Below are positions 17,636 to 25,930 of a stretch of 64,000 nucleotides of DNA, piece by piece. The DNA comes from Chryseobacterium luteum (GTDB lineage: Bacteria > Bacteroidota > Bacteroidia > Flavobacteriales > Weeksellaceae), in the NCBI RefSeq assembly GCF_000737785.1, contig NZ_JPRO01000016.1, positions 36,978-100,977 of the forward strand, written 5' to 3'. The translations under genes were made by a program, and so were the position numbers. Position 1 is the stretch's first letter. Each line of letters opens with the position of its first letter. The notes under the pieces were generated by a model, which was not told the origin of the DNA, did no database searches, and saw nothing but the letters and a program-made list of their open reading frames with translations.

Positions 17636-18655
17636 ATGAAAACAGCATTACTCATTGCTGCCTTTATGGCAGCTAACTTTGTTACAGCGCAAACCTACGC
17701 CAATGGAGGTTTAAGTACCGGGGCTACTTCTAAAGGTGGTCTTGCGGCACCAGCCGGATACACATGGTCTGAACTTCAGAACAACACAGGAAATACTACA
17801 GAGTCTAATACCAGCATTGGCTTAGGAGGAACATTCAGTTCGGCTACAACAAGTTATTTTCTTGCCGATGATTTTACGGTCCCGGCCGGATCCAGCTGGC
17901 AGATCACGACCATAGATTTTTTTGCCTATCAGACAAATTATTCAGGAACTACAGCTCCTTTTAATACAGTGAGGGTTAATATATTCAGTTCAGATCCATC
18001 TGTTGCAGGCGCCGTAAGTGTATATGGAGATGATACAACAAACAGGTTCAGTGCAGGTGTGGATGCTAATATGTACAGAACCGGAAACAGTCTGGTACCA
18101 GCACCTACACCCCCTGCAACCAATAGAAAGATATGGAAAGTTACAGCCAGTACCCCTAAAACTTTGAGTGCGGGTACGTATTGGGTAAAATATCAGTTGC
18201 AAAATGTAGTGACTGCCAATGCGGGCTTCTTACCTGCAGTTACCATCGTAGGAAACAGGGGGCTTCCCTCTTTTAATGCGAAGCAGTTTGACGCTATCGG
18301 GGGAACCTGGGCCCCTGTAGTAGATGCCGGAAATCCTGCAACAGCTCCGGATTATCCTTTGGATATGCCATTTGTAATTACCTTTACTTCTACAACATTG
18401 GGCACACAGGAAACGATGCAGTATGATAACAGAATTCAGGTTTATCCTAATCCTGTAAAAGACAATTTCAGAATTAATAATCCTGAAAAGCTTAAAATAA
18501 GTACTGTAGAAATTATGGACGCATCCGGAAAACTGGTCCGTACTTTAAAGGGTTCCGAAGAGTACAATGTTTCAGATCTTCCAAAGGGAAATTATATTCT
18601 GAAAATAAAGAGTGAAGGCGGGCTTGCAAAAATTACAAAACTAATAAAGCAATAG
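17636..18655 (+). CDS. Secreted T9SS-sorted protein, unknown function
   Basis: The protein has 339 residues, with a signal peptide of about 19 residues (MKTALLIAAFMAANFVTAQ). The body, about residues 20-255, is rich in Thr, Ser, Asn and Gly with predicted beta strands and no recognisable catalytic motif. The T9SS type A sorting domain begins near residue 268 (VYPNPVKDNF) and ends in KITKLIKQ. It is likely a surface or secreted beta-sandwich protein. It has its own promoter and terminator. Confidence 0.8.
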   Translation: MKTALLIAAFMAANFVTAQTYANGGLSTGATSKGGLAAPAGYTWSELQNNTGNTTESNTSIGLGGTFSSATTSYFLADDFTVPAGSSWQITTIDFFAYQTNYSGTTAPFNTVRVNIFSSDPSVAGAVSVYGDDTTNRFSAGVDANMYRTGNSLVPAPTPPATNRKIWKVTASTPKTLSAGTYWVKYQLQNVVTANAGFLPAVTIVGNRGLPSFNAKQFDAIGGTWAPVVDAGNPATAPDYPLDMPFVITFTSTTLGTQETMQYDNRIQVYPNPVKDNFRINNPEKLKISTVEIMDASGKLVRTLKGSEEYNVSDLPKGNYILKIKSEGGLAKITKLIKQ

Positions 18656-18685
18656 CTTTAGTTTTCTTCTTCAAATATTTTTTAT

Positions 18686-18714
18686 CCTGGCCATTTTCTT
18701 TGGCCAGGTTTTTT
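18686..18714. terminator. Bidirectional terminator between convergent genes
   Basis: CCTGGCCA (18686-18693) pairs perfectly with TGGCCAGG (18701-18708), followed by a T run. It closes the T9SS gene and faces the end of the minus-strand regulator gene. Confidence 0.8.
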
Positions 18715-19249
18715 ATGGCTCAAAACTTTCAAATTTTCCGTTTTCATAAAACAGAACAATCCTTTTTATTTTATTTGATTGATTTCCAATGACTTGATTA
18801 ATAGCCTGGTTATTGATATTTTCTAATCGCTGAGAATCTGATATATTTTCCTGAGTCTTATATGGGGGTGGTACAAACGATTCTCGCGGGCTTTCTTTGA
18901 ATGACTCAATTTCCTCTTCAGCTCCGAAATCTTCATCATCTTTCATCATGGTAAACAGATCGGGCAGCGGAGTAGGTTTTCCTTTCTCATCTTCCTTCTT
19001 TTCCTCTAAAACAGATGTTACTTCCGGTAATTCGGATTTCAGCATTTCACCTTCGCCCGTAACCAGCCAGTCCCAAAGAATTTCAGGGAAGCTCGACTTT
19101 ATCTTTATAATAAATTCCAGAGACGGTTTGTTTCTTCCGGAAGTAATGTGCGAAATAGATGAACGCTGTACATCAATCTCGTCTGCAAACTCGGAAGGGC
19201 TGAGATTTGAATATTCTATAACTTTGGAAATTCTCTCGTTTAAACTCAT
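18713..19249 (-). CDS. XRE-family helix-turn-helix regulator
   Basis: The protein has 178 residues. The N-terminal ~65 residues are a lambda-repressor/XRE DNA-binding domain: ERISKVIEYSNLSPSEFADE, then IDVQRSSISHITSGRNKPS as the helix-turn-helix, then LVTGEGEML. The C-terminal ~110 residues are acidic, low-complexity and Gln/Asn rich, without a known ligand domain. Its promoter overlaps a palindrome (19269-19282), which suggests autoregulation. The divergent neighbour is an M14 carboxypeptidase across 814 bp. Confidence 0.88.
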   Translation of the reverse strand: MSLNERISKVIEYSNLSPSEFADEIDVQRSSISHITSGRNKPSLEFIIKIKSSFPEILWDWLVTGEGEMLKSELPEVTSVLEEKKEDEKGKPTPLPDLFTMMKDDEDFGAEEEIESFKESPRESFVPPPYKTQENISDSQRLENINNQAINQVIGNQSNKIKRIVLFYENGKFESFEP

Positions 19250-19268
19250 AAAATAAGCTTTCAGTTGT

Positions 19269-19282
19269 TTTACAAATGTAAA
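19269..19282 (-). promoter_or_regulatory. Palindromic operator overlapping the XRE gene promoter
   Basis: TTTACA and TGTAAA are perfect inverted arms around AA. On the minus strand the same bases contain TACATTTG (19280-19273), a -7 element placed 24 bp before the regulator's start. A protein bound here would cover the promoter. Confidence 0.55.
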
Positions 19283-19763
19283 TAATAAAATTCACATGAA
19301 CAAGTTACAAAAGTAAATGATATAAATATTTATTAATATACATATGTAAACTAGTATAACATATTGATAAATAACAATTTATGTAATCTACTTTACGATA
19401 AAATTCAATTAAATAATGTAAATTATATTTTAATGGTATAATTTATAACAAATGAATATCACTAAACATCTTTTCTTCATAAGTATTATTAAAATAAATC
19501 ACCCAGATAAATATATTATAAAGCATTGTTTATTAATATATTAACCCATGGCATATATAGATACTATTCTTAAGATGAAAAGTGTTTATTATATCGTATA
19601 CAATTGTAATATTGCATATAAATAGCTATAAAACAATTCTTTATGGTAAAAACATATAATAGATATTTTCTTTAAGACTATAAATCCTGTAAATAGAGTA
19701 AAATATATTTTTTATACTTTTAAATCCCTGTGAAATTCAGCAATAAATGCAAAATATATAAAT

Positions 19764-19785
19764 TTACATTTGTATACATATGTAA
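19764..19785. promoter_or_regulatory. 22-bp near-perfect palindrome, second operator candidate
   Basis: The ends TTACAT and ATGTAA are inverted copies around a GTATAC core, with one mismatched pair in 22 bp. The left half contains a plus-strand -7 element TACATTTG (19765-19772). It shares the TTACAT/ATGTAA word with the operator at 19269 and with a shorter palindrome at 19339-19348 (TACATATGTA). Confidence 0.5.
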
Positions 19786-19930
19786 GCAGTATAGTTTTCC
19801 ACATTAATTATGTTTAACTATATTATACCTATTCTTAAATAAACAGTAATTTTTCCACTTAAAGTAAGGTTATAAATATAATTGATATAAATCCTATAAA
19901 ACACTGATTTAATGTGTTTTAAATTTTTTG
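19779..19930 (+). ncRNA. Candidate small RNA between an orphan promoter and an orphan terminator
   Basis: A plus-strand -7 element at 19765-19772 would start transcription near 19779. A hairpin AAAACAC (19898-19904) / GTGTTTT (19914-19920) followed by AAATTTTTTG ends at about 19930. No open frame longer than ten codons starts from ATG in between. The element is inferred only from this arrangement. Confidence 0.25.
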
Positions 19931-20035
19931 TTTTATATATTATGCAATTAACAATTTTATCCACAGACAAAATGACAGTCGCTATTGTTTAGTGTAATTA
20001 CAAATGTTAACTGTTTATTTCTGTCTAAAAATCAT

Positions 20036-20043
20036 TAAATTTG
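20036..20043 (+). promoter_or_regulatory. Bacteroidota -7 element TAAATTTG
   Basis: It matches TAnnTTTG, 20 bp before the ATG at 20064. This favours 20064 over an earlier in-frame ATG at 20004. Confidence 0.6.
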
Positions 20044-20063
20044 ACTCTTGTAAATTATCTATA

Positions 20064-21173
20064 ATGAACTTTGAACAAATGTATTCTCCTAACCCTGATT
20101 TCCCAAACCGTTATATTTCCCCGGAAAAATTATTTTCTTATTTACAGGACACTCTCAGCGATTACATTCATGAGATTGGAAGATCGTATTTAGATAAACC
20201 CGTTTATCAGTTAAGCATAGGAACAGGAGCTATTCATGTTCTTGCCTGGTCGCAGATGCACGGCAATGAGTCCAATGCCACCCACGCGATGCTTGATCTC
20301 CTGGAGACTTTAGATAAGGCTCCGGAAATAAAAGAAGATTTTTTCAGCAAGATCACACTGGATTTTATTTTTATGCTGAATCCTGACGGTTCAGAAAGAT
20401 GGACAAGAATGAATGCTGCCGATATTGACCTGAACAGGGATTTTCACAACGAGTCAAGCAAAGAGATTAAACTCCTTAAAAAAGCTGCTGCTTCAAAAAA
20501 ATACGACTATGCATTAAATCTGCACGAACAGAGAACTATTTTTACTACAGACGGGATACATCCGGCAACACTTTCCTTTTTGGCTCCCTCCGAAAATATA
20601 GAACGTACCGTAACGGATAACAGGAAAAAATGCATGGCTGTAATTGGAAAAGTTTATGAACACTTGAATGAATTAATTCCAAACCAGATCGGCAGATATT
20701 CTGATGAGTTTTATCCGACCTCTACCGGTGATAACTTTATAAAAGCAGGAATGCCGACTATTTTATTTGAAGGCGGGCATTTTGTGGACGATTATACAAG
20801 AAAGGGAACCCGGAAATATTATACACTTGCTTTATATTATGCATTAAAAGCAATCAGTGAGCTGAACTCTGATATTGAAGGCTGGGAAAAATATCTTGAA
20901 ATTCCGGAAAACCAGGAAACGCATTATGACATTATTTACAGAAATGTAAAGTTGAATACAGGCCACGAGTGCATTCTGGACGTTGCAGTTCAGTACCGCG
21001 AAATGATAGAAAAAGGAAAGGATGAAATATCTTTTGTTCCTTTTGTAATGGAAGTGGGAGATGTGAAAAAAAGAAAAGGCTGGTTGGAAATAGACTGTAC
21101 AGGAAAGAAATTTGTAGCCGCTACCAAATATCCGAAACTGGATTCTCCCGCAGAATTTACAATAGAAGATTAA
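20064..21173 (+). CDS. M14-family zinc carboxypeptidase-like protein
   Basis: The protein has 369 residues from 20064. The zinc ligands are His66 and Glu69 in QMHGNES, with the later His in LNLHEQRT. The substrate-binding stretch reads FMLNPDGSERW and DIDLNRDFHN, and the general-base region is TILFEGGHF. No signal peptide is seen, so it is probably cytoplasmic and may trim peptides or modified amino acids. The divergent XRE regulator may control it through the shared upstream region. Confidence 0.85.
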   Translation: MNFEQMYSPNPDFPNRYISPEKLFSYLQDTLSDYIHEIGRSYLDKPVYQLSIGTGAIHVLAWSQMHGNESNATHAMLDLLETLDKAPEIKEDFFSKITLDFIFMLNPDGSERWTRMNAADIDLNRDFHNESSKEIKLLKKAAASKKYDYALNLHEQRTIFTTDGIHPATLSFLAPSENIERTVTDNRKKCMAVIGKVYEHLNELIPNQIGRYSDEFYPTSTGDNFIKAGMPTILFEGGHFVDDYTRKGTRKYYTLALYYALKAISELNSDIEGWEKYLEIPENQETHYDIIYRNVKLNTGHECILDVAVQYREMIEKGKDEISFVPFVMEVGDVKKRKGWLEIDCTGKKFVAATKYPKLDSPAEFTIED

Positions 21174-21276
21174 ATATTTTTGTTACGAATAACCGAGCTC
21201 ATATTTTCCTCACAGATTTTGAAAATAAGCATATAGAAGATAATAAACGCATCTGCTCAATCAGAGCATAAAACAA

Positions 21277-21311
21277 AACGTCCTCAAAAAGCATTACTCT
21301 TTGAGGACGTT
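21277..21311. terminator. Bidirectional terminator between convergent genes
   Basis: AACGTCCTCAAA (21277-21288) pairs perfectly with TTTGAGGACGTT (21300-21311). It serves the M14 gene and the minus-strand DUF4920 gene. Confidence 0.85.
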
Positions 21312-21328
21312 ATTATTTTTATAGAAAA

Positions 21329-21826
21329 CTAGTTCACTACTTTGATTCCATTGGCTACAAACCTGATCTCTTCTTTGGGAGCCGTGATGGCATCAATTTC
21401 AGCCTGAGGCTTCTTGGCATCCTCGGCGTAATGTTTCTGCTCGTCCACTGAAGTTACCTTTCTCTCTGCAGTGCCTTCCAATACAACATTTTTACCTTTT
21501 AAAGCTGTCGGAACAAAGAATGCATAATCCTTCATTTTCACGAAAAACTGAGAATTGTCTTCAGTTTGGATAGTAAGCCAGCATCCCTTTTTCTCGCATA
21601 CATCAGTTACTTTTCCTTTAACAGCTATGCCTTCCACTTTTTTATTGTCTTTCTTAAGCTTTTTACTCAGCTTATCTACGGTGATGGCTTTAGACTCCGA
21701 AGTTACTCCAGCTCCATATGCATCACCCACAACGGCATTTCCTGTTGGTGGTCCGGATTTTTCCTGTGCGAAAGCTAAAGCAGAAATACTTACAGCTGCC
21801 GCGAATAATATAGCCTTTAATTTCAT
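21329..21826 (-). CDS. DUF4920 periplasmic protein
   Basis: The protein has 165 residues from the ATG at 21826. An ATG six codons upstream lies inside the likely promoter. The signal peptide is MKLKAILFAAAVSISALAFA. The mature DUF4920 domain has an OB-like beta core (GIAVKGKVTDVCEKKGCWLT), with two cysteines that could form a disulfide, and the later FVKMKDYAFFVPTALKGK. The family is widespread in Bacteroidota, and its biochemical role is not known to me. Confidence 0.88.
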   Translation of the reverse strand: MKLKAILFAAAVSISALAFAQEKSGPPTGNAVVGDAYGAGVTSESKAITVDKLSKKLKKDNKKVEGIAVKGKVTDVCEKKGCWLTIQTEDNSQFFVKMKDYAFFVPTALKGKNVVLEGTAERKVTSVDEQKHYAEDAKKPQAEIDAITAPKEEIRFVANGIKVVN

Positions 21827-21841
21827 TTTTAATATTTTTTT

Positions 21842-21849
21842 CAAAAGTA
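21842..21849 (-). promoter_or_regulatory. Minus-strand -7 element TACTTTTG
   Basis: Read on the minus strand it matches TAnnTTTG, 15 bp before the DUF4920 start at 21826. Confidence 0.5.
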
Positions 21850-21945
21850 CTAATTAAAATTGAATAACAATTCGATAAAAACTTGATAAAAAACAGTTGG
21901 TGCGGTAAATTTTAAACAAATTTCAGAATCAGTCTCAGATTTGTT

Positions 21946-21953
21946 TATATTTG
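21946..21953 (+). promoter_or_regulatory. Bacteroidota -7 element TATATTTG
   Basis: It lies 16 bp before the ATG at 21970 of the permease gene. The in-frame TTG at 21964 would leave almost no leader. Confidence 0.6.
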
Positions 21954-21969
21954 ATGTCTATACTTGACT

Positions 21970-23385
21970 ATGCAGAAAAAACTGAAACTTTGGGATGCCA
22001 TTATGCTGGTAATGGGATCAATGATCGGGAGCGGAATTTTTATTGTAAGTGCCGATATGATGCGGAATCTGGGATCGGGTTTCTGGCTGGTCATAGTCTG
22101 GATCGTTACCGGAGTGATGACAGTAGCAGCGGCAATCAGCTATGGAGAACTTTCAGCCCTGTTTCCAAAAGCAGGCGGGCAGTATACCTATCTTAAAGAG
22201 ATCTTTGGAAAAAGAATGGGATTTCTTTACGGATGGGGCCTGTTTACAGTGATCCAGACGGGTACCATTGCGGCAGTAGCGATGGCTTTCGGTAAATTTA
22301 CAGCTTATCTTGTTCCTTCATTGAATGATGCATCACCGCTTTTCCAGAGCGGAGAATTCAAAATTACCTGGATACAGATCCTTGCCATTGCGGTTATCCT
22401 TTTACTTACATACATTAATACCAGGGGAGTACAGAGTGGAAAACTGCTTCAGAATGTATTCACCGGGTCAAAAATTATAGCCTTGGTAGGCTTGATCGCT
22501 GCCGGATTTATTCTGGTTGATTTCTCGCATCTGTCTGAAAATTTCAGTCTTGGTTTTGATTCATTCAATAATTTTAAAAAAGACCTTAGCGGTAATTTTC
22601 TTAAAGAAGGCTGGGAGCCGATCGGTGGAATGGCCTTGCTTGGAGGGATTGCAGCGGCTATGGTAGGCTCTGTTTTCAGTTCTGTGGCCTGGGAAAGTGT
22701 CACTTTTGTTTCCGGAGAAGTGGAAAACCCGAAGAAAAATATTGTTAAATCCATGATCTATGGAACTTCCGCAGTTATGATCCTTTATCTGGCGGTCAAT
22801 TATGTATACCTGAATGCCCTGGATAGAGACAGTATTGCTTTTGCAGCGAATGACAGGGTTGCTGTTGCGGCATCACAGAATATTTTCGGAAATGCGGGTA
22901 CAGTTATTATTGCAGTTCTTGTAATGGTTTCTACATTCGGGTGTAACAACGGACTTATCCTGGCAGGAGCCAGAGTATTTCAGACCATGGCCAAAGACGG
23001 AATGTTTTTTAAATCAGCAGAGAAGAATAATAAAAATGAGGTTCCGGAAAATGCATTATGGATGCAGGGAATCTGGGCATCGGTATTATGTCTTAGCGGG
23101 CAGTACGGTAATCTCCTGGATATGATTTCTTTTGTAATCGTCTTGTTTTATATGATTACCGTTTTCGGGGTTATCTATTTAAGATTTAAAAAACCGGATC
23201 TTGAAAGACCTTATAAAACCTGGCTGTATCCGGTAACTCCTATTATCTATCTTCTGATAGGGACAGGATTTTGCGTGCTTCTTCTGATATACAAACAGCA
23301 GTATACCTGGCCCGGATTTTTAATGGTGCTCCTGGGACTTCCGGTGTATTATTTTATCAACAGGAAAAAACAGACGGATCAATAG
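21970..23385 (+). CDS. APC-superfamily amino-acid permease
   Basis: The protein has 471 residues with about twelve transmembrane helices. The first helix has MGSMIGSGIFIV, the unwound substrate-binding glycine motif of the APC superfamily. It is followed by SYGELSALFPKAGGQYTYLKE, also diagnostic. It resembles the LAT/serine-threonine exchanger group of flavobacteria. The substrate is not fixed by sequence. The start is taken as ATG 21970; a TTG two codons earlier is the alternative. Confidence 0.9.
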   Translation: MQKKLKLWDAIMLVMGSMIGSGIFIVSADMMRNLGSGFWLVIVWIVTGVMTVAAAISYGELSALFPKAGGQYTYLKEIFGKRMGFLYGWGLFTVIQTGTIAAVAMAFGKFTAYLVPSLNDASPLFQSGEFKITWIQILAIAVILLLTYINTRGVQSGKLLQNVFTGSKIIALVGLIAAGFILVDFSHLSENFSLGFDSFNNFKKDLSGNFLKEGWEPIGGMALLGGIAAAMVGSVFSSVAWESVTFVSGEVENPKKNIVKSMIYGTSAVMILYLAVNYVYLNALDRDSIAFAANDRVAVAASQNIFGNAGTVIIAVLVMVSTFGCNNGLILAGARVFQTMAKDGMFFKSAEKNNKNEVPENALWMQGIWASVLCLSGQYGNLLDMISFVIVLFYMITVFGVIYLRFKKPDLERPYKTWLYPVTPIIYLLIGTGFCVLLLIYKQQYTWPGFLMVLLGLPVYYFINRKKQTDQ

Positions 23386-23415
23386 GATAAAATTTGATTG
23401 TATCTATATTACTTT

Positions 23416-23449
23416 AGGGCTCCCGCACGAATCGCGGAGCCCTTTTTTT
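23416..23449 (+). terminator. Rho-independent terminator
   Basis: AGGGCTCCCGC pairs with GCGGAGCCCT with one bulged C, then seven T. It closes the permease transcript before the secretion genes. Confidence 0.85.
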
Positions 23450-23551
23450 CAATAATATTTTAATGTCTTTTCCCTTTTATTTCATGAAAATGCGTATTTT
23501 GGTATTCTTTTTAAGTAATACCGGATTATGAAGTAAAATAAGAAGCTGACT

Positions 23552-23992
23552 ATGGATACACCAAATTACAGAATGCCTTTTGTGCCTTCAACATTAATGA
23601 CAGAAGGAGGAAGCATTGATACCTGCGACATGGGCGAAAGCATTGCGCACAATATCATGCTCCTGATCACCACCAAAAAAGGCGAAAACAGATATGATGA
23701 AAATTATGGAAACGACGTTTGGAATCTGGAATTCGACAATGGAGTCACCAGTGCCGTCTGGGAGAGCGTTTTCATTAAAAGCCTCAGAAGGCAGATTCAG
23801 GAATATGAGCCCCGCATCGTAAATCCACAGGTTGATGCCCACATTCAATTTGTAGAGCACAGCTACGATACCAAAGAACATACAGAAATCAAAAAGAAAG
23901 TAAGAATTGCCATCAATGCAAAAATGGAGGCAACAGGAGAGCGTTTCAGCTTTTCTACAGAATTATTTTTAAGTCCGATGTCTATTGACTAA
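23552..23992 (+). CDS. GPW/gp25-family protein, type VI secretion TssE-like
   Basis: The protein has 146 residues. It has the gp25 fold signature NIMLLITTKKGENRYDENYG followed by WNLEF, as in the T4 baseplate wedge protein gp25 and TssE of type VI secretion. TssE links the baseplate to the contractile sheath in the cytoplasm. TssF lies 28 bp downstream, so the two are co-transcribed. The family also occurs in other contractile injection systems, but the TssF neighbour favours the Bacteroidota T6SS (subtype iii). Confidence 0.85.
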   Translation: MDTPNYRMPFVPSTLMTEGGSIDTCDMGESIAHNIMLLITTKKGENRYDENYGNDVWNLEFDNGVTSAVWESVFIKSLRRQIQEYEPRIVNPQVDAHIQFVEHSYDTKEHTEIKKKVRIAINAKMEATGERFSFSTELFLSPMSID

Positions 23993-24019
23993 TTGTTTTT
24001 TTAACTGCAAGAAAAATTT

Positions 24020-25903
24020 ATGAACTTAGATCAAAATATATATTCCAAAGAATCTGTAAAGGCAAGAATGCTTCAGAATGCCACCAAAGTATGGGGACTG
24101 AAAAGCCCACAATCTCTGGACCCTTTTGTAAAATTGCTGATAGACGCATTCAGCACGGAAGTTTTTAAAGCCAATAACGAGATTCAGACGGTTAATGCAA
24201 GAATACTGGAGAAGCTGGCCAAACTTCTGACACCCTCTATTTATACCCATCCGATTCCGGCCCATGCGGTGGCTTTTACACTGCCTTATGAATCTTCGGA
24301 AGTCCTGTTGGAGCATACGGAGTTTTTTTTCAGGAAACAGATGACATCAACGGTAAAATCCGAATCGGACAAACAGCTTAATATTCCTTTTACGCCTGTA
24401 GGGAATGTAAGAATCAATAAAATACAGACCGCATTGATGTTTGTAGGAAATACCTGCTACAGCATCGATGACAGTCTTAATAAAATCCCAGTAGCAAGAT
24501 TCCAGGGAAGACCTGAAGATTACAGAAAGGTCACGATCGGGGTGGATGTCAGCAGATACGTAAGTGAAAATTTTCCTAAATATATCAGTGTATTCTGCTC
24601 AAATCCTGCATTTGAACATATGGATTTTGTTTATAAACTTCTTCCTTACATTACAGTTACCAGTAACGGAAATCCTCTGTTCGTAAGAGAAGGTCTGAGC
24701 TACCTCAGCAACAGCCAGCAGGACGGATATGAGCAGATGTTTAAGGAGCAGTCGATCCGGAATAAAGCTATTGAAGATATTAAAAGCATTTACCGGCATA
24801 AATTCATTGAGATCACAGGACTTTCCGGCAGCCTGTTTTCGGAACCCGGAGTACTTCCGCAAAATCTGGACTTTCTTAACGGAAAAGAAGACATCAGAAA
24901 ACAGCTTGGAGACAAGCGGTATCTATGGCTTACCTTTGAATTTCCACCACAGTTTTCTGCTGAAATCCTGGATAATTTCTCCTTTGTAATGAATGCTTTC
25001 CCTATTTACAACAGAGGCTGGAAAAAAACAGAATACAGCCTGGATATTATGGGAAACAATATCCCTCTGGTTACAGACGAAGGAGAGCATTTCCTGTATG
25101 TAGATGAAGTTCAGGATGGAGACGGAAGAAGATATACGGAAATCCCTTTTACTCCTACGGATGATCTTAAAAAAGGTCTGTATACCGTAAGAAAAGGTGG
25201 AATGGAACGTTTTACCAATAGAAATGCTGTAGACATGATCGCCAATGTACTGGAACTTACAAGAGATGAGATTGCTGCATTTTCGCTTTTAAACAGGGAT
25301 AATGTAAAAGGAGTCCTCAGTGAAATGTCCGACAAAATGAAAACGATGGTGCAGAAAGTGAACAACGCGAAAAGAAACATCAGGCAGGAACTGAATTATG
25401 TAATCATGGAGCCTGTAGAAAAAACAGACCATACTTATGCTTCTTTCTGGGTTACACACTGCACGCTGGCCAATCATATGCGTCCGGGAACAGAGCTTTC
25501 TAATCAGCTGAAATCACAGACCGTGGTACTTCTTACAGAAACTATAGGCGGCTCCGAGGAACAGAAAGGAACAGACAGCATTCAGGCTTACAGATATGCC
25601 CTAACCACAAGGGACAAGATCATTTCTCTGGAAGACGTTAAAAACTACTGCAGAATGGTCCTGAAGGATGAGGTGAAAGAAGTAAGGGTAAGAAGAGGAA
25701 CTATGATCAGCAACCGTCCAAAAGAAGGTTTTGTAAGAACCGTTGAGATAGAAATCATTCCACAGAACTATTCTTTCTACGGAAGAGCTTACTGGGAAAA
25801 CATGGCCAATATCCTTAGAAACCAAATCATTTCAAAAGCTATTGACGGCATCGAATATGTAGTGAAAATAAGCAATGAAGATATTGATCTTGACGAAATA
25901 TAA
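24020..25903 (+). CDS. tssF: Type VI secretion baseplate subunit TssF
   Basis: The protein has 627 residues, the right size for TssF, the large wedge protein of the T6SS baseplate. The N-terminus contains LLIDAFSTEVFKANNEIQTV and then LLTPSIYTHPIPAHAVAF, matching the conserved entry region of TssF. The C-terminal part has EDVKNYCRMVLKDEVKEVRV, as in gpJ-like wedge proteins. The usual partner TssG is not in this window; the next gene is a lipoprotein, then uvrA. The full secretion cluster must be elsewhere if the system works. Confidence 0.85.
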   Translation: MNLDQNIYSKESVKARMLQNATKVWGLKSPQSLDPFVKLLIDAFSTEVFKANNEIQTVNARILEKLAKLLTPSIYTHPIPAHAVAFTLPYESSEVLLEHTEFFFRKQMTSTVKSESDKQLNIPFTPVGNVRINKIQTALMFVGNTCYSIDDSLNKIPVARFQGRPEDYRKVTIGVDVSRYVSENFPKYISVFCSNPAFEHMDFVYKLLPYITVTSNGNPLFVREGLSYLSNSQQDGYEQMFKEQSIRNKAIEDIKSIYRHKFIEITGLSGSLFSEPGVLPQNLDFLNGKEDIRKQLGDKRYLWLTFEFPPQFSAEILDNFSFVMNAFPIYNRGWKKTEYSLDIMGNNIPLVTDEGEHFLYVDEVQDGDGRRYTEIPFTPTDDLKKGLYTVRKGGMERFTNRNAVDMIANVLELTRDEIAAFSLLNRDNVKGVLSEMSDKMKTMVQKVNNAKRNIRQELNYVIMEPVEKTDHTYASFWVTHCTLANHMRPGTELSNQLKSQTVVLLTETIGGSEEQKGTDSIQAYRYALTTRDKIISLEDVKNYCRMVLKDEVKEVRVRRGTMISNRPKEGFVRTVEIEIIPQNYSFYGRAYWENMANILRNQIISKAIDGIEYVVKISNEDIDLDEI

Positions 25904-25930
25904 ATTACAACTAAACCTAAACTATAAAAT

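Larger units (their letters stand above)
19250..20063. other. 814-bp very AT-rich regulatory gap
   Basis: No protein-coding frame is supported on either strand. It holds the palindromes listed separately, further half-sites such as TTACAAATGTTAA (19998-20010) and TGTAATTACA (19993-20002), and one perfect DnaA-box sequence TTATCCACA (19957-19965) with a near match TTTTCCACA (19795-19803). Confidence 0.5.

Noticed and set aside
19250..20063. The 814-bp AT-rich gap as the chromosomal origin (oriC)
   Set aside because: Only one perfect DnaA box and one near match are seen, no dnaA or dnaN gene is near, and genes on both sides are mostly on the plus strand, which is not the divergent layout expected at an origin.
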